From: Lamellibrachia satsuma
Taxonomy: Eukaryota > Annelida > Polychaeta > Sabellida > Siboglinidae
Direction: 5' to 3'
Assembly: GCA_033239005.1 (NCBI GenBank)
Contig: BSQZ01000009.1
Coordinates: forward strand, 4,727,252 to 4,791,251
Length of the DNA stretch: 64,000 bases
Part shown: positions 58,401 to 64,000 of the stretch, in pieces
How the letters are laid out: each line of letters opens with the position of its first letter
How positions within the stretch are numbered: position 1 is the first letter of the stretch
Notes under the pieces: generated by a model
Seen by the model: the letters and a program-made list of their open reading frames with translations, nothing else
The model's database searches: none
What the model was told of the DNA's origin: nothing
Program-made: the position numbers and the translations under genes

Positions 58401-61400
58401 TCTGCGTCCTCGTCATCGCTCGGCCAGTCGCAGTCCGAATCTGTCGGCTCAATGTTACCAGTGACAATCTCTCGTCTCTGAAAATATGCACAGATGGATT
58501 AGTGTAGAATAAAGGCTCGTAAACTAACGAATGAACCCCCCCCCATTGGCAAACAACCAAAATAACTTAATTTTAAAATAAGTATTTTTTTCCGGAAGTT
58601 ACAAAAATGTTTGGAAAAAAAACATTGATTAACCATAGGAGTGACCACTGGGCCGAATTCAGACCGTGTGATCGGTGCAAAATGAGTTCTGGTAGATTTT
58701 CGCCCGATTTTGGTATCACTGTGTAGTAAAAAATTTCATTTCCATCGCCAGTATTTCCAGCACACGGGAACAAATGGTATCATTGGAAAGCTGAATCACT
58801 CTTCGTTCTACCTCATATTTATTCATGAGCATAGTCAATGATAGCTAATGATGATCTAGCTCACAAAACATGTCACATAGTTGGCACCAATATTTTACTG
58901 CTTTTACTATGTTCCGCAGAATAAATGTACGCTTCCAATCATGGAAAAAATACGTAACACATTGTACCTTTGGAAAGCTCCATGACTGACCTATTCGAAT
59001 ACATGTGAATGAGCGAGCTGGCTAAATGTAACAAATGAGCATCGTCGTTACAAACACATGTTGTCATGACCGTGGGCTTTTTATTTACTAATCCACCATT
59101 TTGTGTTCTCACTTCGTTCTGTGTCAATTGACTTCAGGCCGAATTATTTCACGTTTCCGTGTCAATATTTTGGCAAATTGCATGGCAGCATTAGTGAATC
59201 GTGTTATCATACTAGTTCAGACAGACAGAATGATGTTGCAGGTTTTTTGTGGTAAATATCAGCAAGGTGCCATCGCGATTTCCGCCAGCTTCAACAGTCT
59301 GCACTGCCACAGTAAACGATGCAGGAACAATGTTCTGAACATATTTGATCCAGTTTTGTTTTATCTTGTAGATAACATACAGTCGCGCCTCGTTATAACG
59401 CGGTGGTCGGGGTCCACTATGTCGGACCGCGTTGTAAGCGAGGCGCGTTAGGTGTTCCCGTATCTGCCACCAGGGGTACCACGAACAGCAATTAACACGC
59501 CACGCCGCCACTGTGAGGAAGCCCTGTCGGTTTATAAAGCTTATTTAGAGTAGAATATTAACGTTAATTTGTGTTGTATCGATTATAAAATGTCATACTT
59601 TATCAAATGTTGAACTGAATAAAATACATCTGTGTGGAATGGATTGTGGAAAACAAATAATCTGTTACGATGGACTGACTGATCACCACCATTGCGAGGA
59701 AGCCCTGTTGTGCCACACGGTATACAAAACTTATTTAGAGTAGAATATTAACGTCAATGTGTGTTGTATCGATTTTAAATGTCATACTTTGTCGAATGTT
59801 GAACTGAATAAAATGAACATGTGTGGAATTGTAGAATACAAATCGACAATAATCTGCGACGATGGATTGACTGTATGACACGTCACTGTAATGCTAATCA
59901 AAAACAATAACCTGGAGACGAGCAGCGGAACGTACATACGAGTTTACGCAAGCGGCGCAAACGTTGAATAAAAACGACAGTTGATACAATCGATAGTTTA
60001 TTGATTATAAATCACTTTACATCACTTTAACACCGGACCACTTATTGGCAGCCCAGTCTGCCTCTCCTGGACGAACCAGTTCAAAACGGCATTGTCGATG
60101 GCGCTATCTTTGGCGACGCGGGTCTTCCTCCGCCGCAAACCATCGTCTTCCTCCACGGTGTGGACGAATTCTCGTAGCTTCATTTCATCCTTTAGCCATC
60201 CCCGAAGCGTCGATTCGGGAACGCACATCTCACGAGACACTTTGCATTGCGATTCACCCTTTCGTATCCGGATGACCAAATCTAACTTTCCGCGTACTGT
60301 GTACGCCTTGCGTTTTGGCATAGCGACGATTCGAGAACGATATTTGTGATGCGTCTAACAGACTAACAGAAGGATAATGATACTTTGGTGTTGTTTCACC
60401 CAAGTGTTATATTGTTGTCGCCTGCTCAATTGCATTTAACACTATTTTACTCAACTTTTATTTCAATGCACTTTGAGTTATTTTCATGTATCGGCATTCA
60501 GTAAGTCAGTTCAGCGAGTTGGCTGGTGTGTCTCTGATGTCTAAATTACCACTGAATGTGTGAATGTTTTATTAACATGCAACGCATTTGTGTGAATCAC
60601 CATTGCAATTAACAAGTTGCTCGACCGAAGCCAACGCCAGCGAAACACGACTGATGGCAGCGCAAAACAAACAATGCAACAACACTTGGCTATTTATTGA
60701 CCATCATACAAGCCCAACCATTTCACCCCTGGCGGCAGAAAATCAGGGTCCACGACCGACCGCGTTATATCCGATTCCGCGTTGTAACGAGGCGCGAATG
60801 TATATGGCTGCATTTTTCCAATTGGATATAGGGACATACAACCACTAGGTAATTAACTGGTGGCAGGACGAACATTTTTATTTTTGCATTTTTTTATGAA
60901 ATTCAAATAGTAATATCCACGATAAGATTATGTGCTGTAGTGTTTATCCTTTTATTATAAGAGTTTTTTTAGCAACAAAATTATATCTCAATCACATTTG
61001 TACGATAAGTATTAGCAGTACTGATTTTTTCAAAGCACTTTTATGAATAACTCCAGTTTGTGTACACCGTGGAAGTTTATCAGTGGTCACACCCAGGGTT
61101 AGAAAATTTTTCTGCCAGCTGTGTAGTGTATACCGAAGGTGGTTCTGCAAAAGTTATAATGAAATCTTTGTTCAATAAAACAACGGCATTGATTCTCAAT
61201 TTGCCAATATTTTTTTCAAAATGGAGTTCAGTTTGTTATCATGGAAAATTGGTTCTGGCAGAAAAAGTTCAATATATTTTTTACTCAGTAAAACCCACTC
61301 TAGTTAGGGCAGAAGAAATTACACTAACTATAAAAAAATCCTATCAACCTGCTGTGTGTCACTTCAAATCAACCATTGATGGGAGTCTTGTTCAAAGTAC

Positions 61401-62933
61401 AATCTGTTTTTGTCTGAGATATGCATACATATTATCGATAGTACACGAACATCTCAACTCTTTTGTATTAGCCAATTTCTAATGCATGCCCACTGCAACA
61501 CAAGCCAGTTTTCAATAACAACTTACCCGTTCAACAAGAGGGGTGTATTTTGTGGCATATTTGCACTCGAGAGCATGAACTTCCTCATAAAACGTAGATT
61601 CAATTTTGATCATTTCAAACTGCAGCTTTTTCAGGGCTTTTATCCTCCGCTTCACCACTTTGGGGAGACTAAAACAGACGGTGCAAAGGCAACTTGTAAA
61701 ACATTCACAATTTCATATGCATCAGCTCTATAAGTTTGATGTCATAAAATTGGAAGTGGAACAATAAAGCTTCAAGGTTAGCTATATGCATTACAATAAA
61801 TTGCCAAACAGTAAAGACTACTCTTACTCAACTTCTAGTCAGGAAGTTCTAGTTCCAACTAAATTTTGCAAGTGAATCGCACTTGAATTCTGTTAATCAG
61901 AAATTGGTATGAAAGAACCAGAAATTAATTATACAATGGCAAAAAAAATCAAACAATTATATAGTACAAAGTCCCTGCCAGCTTACCTTTGAATGTAGCC
62001 TGAAGGAGAGCCAATCATGCTACCAAGTCGATCCTGTAGAGCGGCCAATACCTCAGGGTTCTGCATAAGACTGGAGATCTGAGGAACTTGGAACGTTGTC
62101 TGGTTTGACGTTGCATCACCTACAGAACGTTCATCAAACTCAGCAACCTGTTGAGCATTTTTCCAATGAATTGAGGGCAGACAAAGACATTTCAAATGGC
62201 ACACTATGAGCTTGTGTACTTCGAGAGGCAGCACCAGTTATGGGGATATTTTATGGAATGGGAGTAGACTGTTTTAAAATGAACCTAGGAAACACGTTTG
62301 TACATGTTGCTGGGTGACAGCCATCACCGACTACATGAAATATGTCACAAACAGTATTAACAATAGGAAACAATTTGACAAACTCTGGCAGATTATGCAT
62401 ATCACTAAAATTACTTCAATGAAACTACTAACCCATACCTTGCCCCTGTTGTTCGGTGCTGATTTCTTCTATGTCTTCTTCAACATTTTCTGGTTTGCTG
62501 TAACCGATAATAAACTTATGTTACTTCATGCACTAAGCCAATGTTATTAAATCTGTAAATAGCAAGTGTGTAACGTTCCTTTTTTAATTATTAAACCGGA
62601 TCTAGACGATTGAAACATATGAACGTCTTTGGAATTCCTTGGAAAGATTCTCAGCCCTGAACATGTATCTATGGCCAATACCAAATATTTTTACTTGAAA
62701 TTCTCTGAGAAGCCTAAACTCGCAAAACAGTTCCAGCATACACGTACAAGGTGTAAAGGATGACACTGTGCCTTTTGTGAATGAATTCACCGCATACGGA
62801 CATTAGAAATAATCTATTAGCATAATATAATCATTAGATCTTTTGTTTGGTAATTCGTTTTGTTTGATTTAGGTATGACTGCATCAAGCATTATATAGGA
62901 TTTATGAAATACTTACGATTCTGTGTCTGCCAT
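46374..62933 (-). CDS. NAP1L1: Nucleosome assembly protein 1-like, whole coding region (16 exons, 428 aa)
   Basis: Histone H2A-H2B chaperone of the NAP1 family, shuttling between cytoplasm and nucleus and acting in nucleosome assembly. Exons: 62933-62917, 62497-62439, 62119-61987, 61668-61527, 58477-58388, 58049-58020, 57203-57086, 54572-54496, 53993-53925, 53522-53383, 52901-52756, 50544-50525, 49129-49013, 48240-48211, 47621-47559, 46409-46374; total 1287 nt in one frame. Landmarks: start MADTESKPENVEED; QNPEVLAALQDRL; LPKVVKRRIKAL (dimerisation helix start); an acidic/Lys linker at about residues 118-196; FWLTIFKNIDMLSDMVQ; HLRDIRVKLSQADPM; basic KKGKNVTVKVIKKMQKHKG (nuclear localisation); DSFFNFFGPP; ADFEIGHFIRERIVPRAVLY; acidic tail; final CKQQ CaaX box. 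Human NAP1L1 is about 390 residues, so the linker is longer here. NAP1L1 and NAP1L4 cannot be told apart; this may be the single invertebrate Nap1. Confidence 0.95.
47559..47621 (-). CDS. NAP1L1: NAP1L coding exon 15: acidic tail
   Basis: Encodes GDDEDGDDDDENDPDFAPSH and Q between acceptor GTGCTGTAG and donor GTATGC. E-N-D-P-D matches the tail of vertebrate NAP1L1. Confidence 0.92.
48211..48240 (-). CDS. NAP1L1: NAP1L coding exon 14: acidic tail
   Basis: 30-nt exon encoding YDDEEGEEEE between acceptor GTTTTGGCAG and donor GTCAGT, phase 0 on both sides. It is part of the histone-binding acidic C-terminal tail. Confidence 0.9.
48628..49012 (-). repeat. 58-bp tandem array of NAP1L exon 13 donors
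   Basis: Six extra copies of a 58-bp unit. On the minus strand each contains GCACTTGATGACGACGAG followed by GTGTGT or GTATGT, a copy of the end of exon 13 plus its splice donor. The copies lie downstream of the true donor, in the intron. Two copies read GTATGT, a better donor match than the native GTGTGT. Confidence 0.93.
49013..49129 (-). CDS. NAP1L1: NAP1L coding exon 13
   Basis: Encodes DEETEALLAADFEIGHFIRE, RIVPRAVLYFTGEALDDD and E, the conserved end of the NAP fold. The donor is GTGTGT. The last 18 or so exon bases and the donor are repeated six more times in the adjoining intron. Confidence 0.95.
49355..50451. mobile_element. Tigger/pogo-like non-autonomous element
   Basis: Ends CAATCGAGCCTCATTATAAC and, inverted, AGTCAGGCCTCGTTATGA match the ends of the 59380-60800 element (GGTCGGGGTCCAC and TTAGGTGTTCCC blocks are shared). 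The interior has a roughly 130-bp tandem duplication (AATAATGACCTGGATCTGAG) and no transposase. It lies in a NAP1L intron. Confidence 0.85.
50525..50544 (-). CDS. NAP1L1: NAP1L coding exon 12 (20-nt microexon)
   Basis: Encodes V-PEGEEP, joining FFGPPA to the DEETEALL exon. Acceptor CTGTTGTAG, donor GTAAGT. It is required for phase: without it the frame between exons 11 and 13 is broken. Confidence 0.88.
50820..51567. mobile_element. 748-bp TIR element with TA flanks
   Basis: The left end CGAACTTTCCGTGCATAATA and the inverted right end CCGTAAGTTTCCGTGTATAA match, flanked by TA. The motif GTGCGTATTATACATGG recurs subterminally. Probably Tc1/mariner-type and non-autonomous. Confidence 0.82.
51880..52099. 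repeat. 43-bp tandem repeat, 5 copies
   Basis: Unit: AATTTGTGGCTACAGTTGTG, then TCTGTGGAATTAGGGCAGGT and CCC, in a NAP1L intron. Confidence 0.95.
52239..52600 (-). pseudogene. LINE ORF2 C-terminal fragment
   Basis: Encodes GRPALRFKDACNRDMKACDI, EDRTAWRQATRRGIERADER and a CFVCFGCGKDCHSRIGLHSH zinc-finger-like tail ending GRC. This is the C-terminal end known from many animal non-LTR retrotransposon ORF2 proteins. Truncated at its 5' side, in a NAP1L intron on the same strand as that gene. Confidence 0.88.
52756..52901 (-). CDS. NAP1L1: NAP1L coding exon 11: nuclear localisation segment
   Basis: Encodes CTIDWKKGKNVTVKVIKKMQ, then KHKGRGTKRTVTKTVQNDSF and FNFFGPPA. The basic run is the family nuclear localisation region. 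Donor GTAATC, phase 1 out. Confidence 0.96.
53383..53522 (-). CDS. NAP1L1: NAP1L coding exon 10
   Basis: Encodes GFTLEFYFEENEYFTNPLLS, KEYIMRSEPDKDEPFGFEGP and EIVNCK. This is beta-sheet core of the NAP earmuff domain. Acceptor CTGTTAG, donor GTAAGT, phase 2 out. Confidence 0.96.
53636..53920 (+). mobile_element. Decayed LINE 3' end beside NAP1L exon 9
   Basis: Matches the LINE at 12360-14260: GAAGTAACGTTAGTGAAGGA, CAGAGGTCAATAAATGAATG, then the 3' UTR ending TGGCAATCTTGTTAAAC. Its 3' end lies within about 5 bp of the exon 9 splice donor. Confidence 0.88.
53925..53993 (-). CDS. NAP1L1: NAP1L coding exon 9
   Basis: Encodes EQDEPILKHLRDIRVKLSQA and DPM (family motif D-E-x-I-L-x-x-L-x-D-I). 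The donor GTGAGT is abutted within a few bases by the 3' end of a LINE copy. Confidence 0.95.
54496..54572 (-). CDS. NAP1L1: NAP1L coding exon 8
   Basis: Encodes EENPSGISEFWLTIFKNIDM and LSDMVQ, matching the conserved family motif G-I-P-x-F-W-L. Acceptor GTTTCAG, donor GTCAGC, phase 0 out. Confidence 0.95.
54757..56850 (+). mobile_element. LINE, 5'-truncated, split by a hAT-like element
   Basis: Reverse transcriptase motifs in order: DPHQFAYQTNRSADDAVALG, ARILFVDFSSAFNSIIP, NTGAPQGCVLSPFLFTLFTN, VKFSDDTTVIG (the FADD-type catalytic box with Ser for Ala), NLVLNISKTKEMTIDF and VKFLGSTISKDLSW. Several stops and a frameshift. After the insertion it resumes with HPANHLFELLPSGKRYRCIK and FYPQARRFLNGEPA, and ends near AATAAAACGTATCTTTATCT. 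Jockey/CR1-Rex1-like in character. It lies in a NAP1L intron, antisense to the gene. Confidence 0.93.
55706..56501. mobile_element. hAT-like element, second family (copy 2)
   Basis: Starts CATGGTTGAAAA (mutated from CAGGGTTG) and ends TTCAAACAACCCTG. It is flanked by an exact 8-bp duplication TCATCCAG (55698-55705 and 56502-56509), and removing it restores the LINE frame. Homologous to 13020-13858. Confidence 0.92.
57086..57203 (-). CDS. NAP1L1: NAP1L coding exon 7: charged linker
   Basis: Encodes EEMKAKVKVDEVNETGEKTG, then DEKKEEDKTEGEDSEEDKK. It is mostly Glu and Lys and likely disordered. Acceptor TTGTGCAG, donor GTGAGT, phase 1 out. Confidence 0.9.
57242..57414. repeat. 26-bp tandem repeat, about 6 copies
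   Basis: Unit GGGCTGCCTGGCCAAACACC plus CGACAC, just upstream (on the gene strand) of the acceptor of NAP1L exon 7. GC-rich compared with its surroundings. Confidence 0.95.
58020..58049 (-). CDS. NAP1L1: NAP1L coding exon 6 (30-nt small exon)
   Basis: Encodes ESPGKIPKIE between acceptor GTGTTTGCAG and donor GTAAGC. It is in phase on both sides, so it could be skipped without a frameshift. It is part of the expanded linker. Confidence 0.75.
58388..58477 (-). CDS. NAP1L1: NAP1L coding exon 5
   Basis: Encodes RREIVTGNIEPTDSDCDWPS and DDEDAEEKLA between acceptor TATTTTCAG and donor GTGAGT, phase 0 on both sides. It corresponds to the family motif I-x-G-x-x-E-P-T. Confidence 0.95.
59380..60800. 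mobile_element. Tigger/pogo-like transposon, internally deleted
   Basis: Ends CAGTCGCGCCTCGTTATAAC and, inverted, CATTCGCGCCTCGTTACAAC, flanked by TA. It contains the N-terminal part of a transposase (60022-60321, minus) and a tandem duplication of about 150 bp (59515-59660 and 59696-59830). TA duplication, CAGT-type ends and a CENP-B-like HTH are the marks of the pogo/Tigger group. Confidence 0.92.
60022..60321 (-). pseudogene. Tigger-type transposase N-terminal fragment, 99 aa
   Basis: MPKRKAYTVRGKLDLVIRIR, then SREMCVPESTLRGWLKDEMK, is a CENP-B/psq-type helix-turn-helix. NAVLNWFVQERQTGLPISGP starts the second (Tc5-type) HTH. A TGA stop follows and there is no DDE catalytic domain, so it cannot be an active transposase by itself. 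Confidence 0.9.
61527..61668 (-). CDS. NAP1L1: NAP1L coding exon 4: dimerisation helix
   Basis: Encodes SLPKVVKRRIKALKKLQFEM and ESTFYEEVHALECKYATKYT, the long alpha-2 dimerisation helix of the NAP fold. The donor GTAAGT follows (phase 0). Confidence 0.96.
61987..62119 (-). CDS. NAP1L1: NAP1L coding exon 3
   Basis: Acceptor GTTCTGTAG, encoding GDATSNQTTFQVPQ and MQNPEVLAALQDRLGSMIG through GYIQ. The donor GTAAGC follows. This is the conserved start of the NAP domain. Confidence 0.94.
62439..62497 (-). CDS. NAP1L1: NAP1L coding exon 2
   Basis: Acidic N-terminal stretch KPENVEEDIEEISTEQQGQ between acceptor CGGTTACAG and donor GTATGG. Phases 2 in and 1 out fit both neighbours. Confidence 0.88.
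62917..62933 (-). CDS. NAP1L1: NAP1L coding exon 1
   Basis: 17-nt coding part encoding MADTE and two bases of Ser, donor GTAAGT. An acceptor (GGTTGCAG) lies just upstream at about 62959, so the ATG is in the second transcribed exon. Confidence 0.85.
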
Positions 62934-63525
62934 TTCTATATATTTTGATGATACCTGCAACCATACATTTTACATAATCGCAACCGTGTCGGTAACAACA
63001 AAAAGTATTACAACATCTAAACTGTTAGAAAAAGCTCAAATAAATTATAGGGATCCGATATAACTGCACAGGAGTCCGAATTTAACATCCACAAAATGCG
63101 AAAACAGCGCGATAATAGTTGGTATGTTAAATTTTTATCAGTAATTTCCCGAAACGGAATGCAGTCCACGTGGAGTGACGTGATAGTTATGACGAGACAC
63201 GTCAGGCACTAAATAAAAACGGTTAATTGCTTCCAAGGTGTTCACAAATTGAATTTCCAACACACATAAGTGACGAACAAGAAACCATAATAAATGTTGT
63301 ACGTCAAATAATTAACTATATAGGCAAACCATTAAACAGTAGTCATTCATCCCACAAAAATTCGTAGTCCAACGGAGTGACGCTGGTTTCACGACTAAAT
63401 TTATATAATTATTTCAGAGTATTAAAGGAGTTTGTTGCCGATTATAACTAAAAGACCCGCATGTCATTAAATAACGGGGGAGTTATGAATAGATCAGAGA
63501 TGTGTGATAATGTAAAGTCACTTAC

Positions 63526-63780
63526 AAATGTTTGATGGAACACTTGTTACCGTCCCCACACGAGGAATATGGTGACAAAATGGACGATTCTTCGAACGTG
63601 GTTTCTGATTGCTGGAGTGTAATCACGTGAGAAAGAGCTTTCTCCAATGAAACAACACGTAACAATAAGGCTAAAAATTTGGCGCCAGTCCCGAAAAAAT
63701 CTGTGCGAAATGATGATGTTTTGACGTTCATTGAATGGGTTTCCCTTATTGCCAAAATGTACCTAGTTCCACCGGACCTA
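63526..63780 (-). promoter_or_regulatory. Probable NAP1L non-coding first exon and promoter side
   Basis: A strong donor, CATTT|GTAAGTGA, ends at 63526 on the minus strand. The acceptor before the start-codon exon is at about 62959. This predicts a non-coding first exon ending at 63526 whose transcription start lies somewhere in 63600-63800. I see no clear TATA box. The last 200 bases of the window show nothing recognisable. Confidence 0.4.
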
Positions 63781-64000
63781 GTTGCATAATAAATTATATT
63801 GTATACATTACCTTAGGATGCTTCTGATCGCAGGATCCGTGTGGTAGATAAACACTCGGTCTACACAGAACTTTAAAAAAAACAAGGGAAACATAAAAGA
63901 AACATGAAAAATACTAAATAGTGTAATTAACAAAAAACTAAGGGAACAACATACCCTGCTGAATTTAGTAACAATGGAGCCACAATTACTGGCAACAAAA

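Noticed and set aside
61060..61482. 140-aa plus-strand ORF in a NAP1L intron
   Set aside because: It starts at GTG, not ATG, has no recognisable motif, and is antisense inside an intron.

Overview
The window is nuclear DNA of a bilaterian animal: genes are split by many introns with canonical GT-AG junctions, the sequence is AT-rich, and it is full of minisatellites, LINE remnants, SINEs and small DNA transposons. Nuclear receptors of the E78 class (known from protostomes) next to a divergent NR1-type receptor with an EACKG P-box suggest a lophotrochozoan, most likely a mollusc or a close relative. That placement is inference. All three gene models below were assembled by hand from splice sites and reading phase. 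Each gives one continuous frame from start to stop.

Layout. (1) About 1.4-11.4 kb, minus strand: a complete NR1-type nuclear receptor, 6 coding exons, 497 aa. (2) About 11.4-15.5 kb: the head-to-head intergenic region, holding a LINE split by a hAT-like element. (3) 15.5-39.1 kb, plus strand: the E78 (NR1E) nuclear receptor, 8 coding exons, 480 aa. Its first intron is 14.5 kb and carries a 3.5 kb long-inverted-repeat element, a piggyBac-like element nested in a MITE, and several minisatellites. (4) 39.1-46.4 kb: the tail-to-tail region between E78 and the next gene, mostly UTR-like or featureless. (5) 46.4-62.9 kb, minus strand: a complete nucleosome assembly protein 1-like gene, 16 coding exons, 428 aa, ending in a CKQQ CaaX box. 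Its introns carry LINE, hAT-like and Tigger-like insertions. (6) 63-64 kb: its probable non-coding first exon and promoter side.

The two receptors are divergently transcribed paralogs. They share the DBD intron positions (both have a 142-nt second-finger exon) and the phase-1 intron before helix 9, so they probably arose by local duplication. NAP1L is a histone H2A-H2B chaperone and has no evident functional link to them.

The most unusual signal is that three separate tandem-repeat arrays are built from copies of exon/intron junctions. A 63-bp array in the last intron of the minus-strand receptor repeats the 3' splice acceptor six times. It stays open in the coding frame, so each upstream acceptor would add 21 residues to the ligand-binding domain. 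A 51-bp array next to the first coding exon of the same gene carries a damaged copy of its splice donor. A 58-bp array in NAP1L repeats the end of exon 13 plus its donor, and use of a decoy would truncate the protein before its acidic tail and CaaX box.
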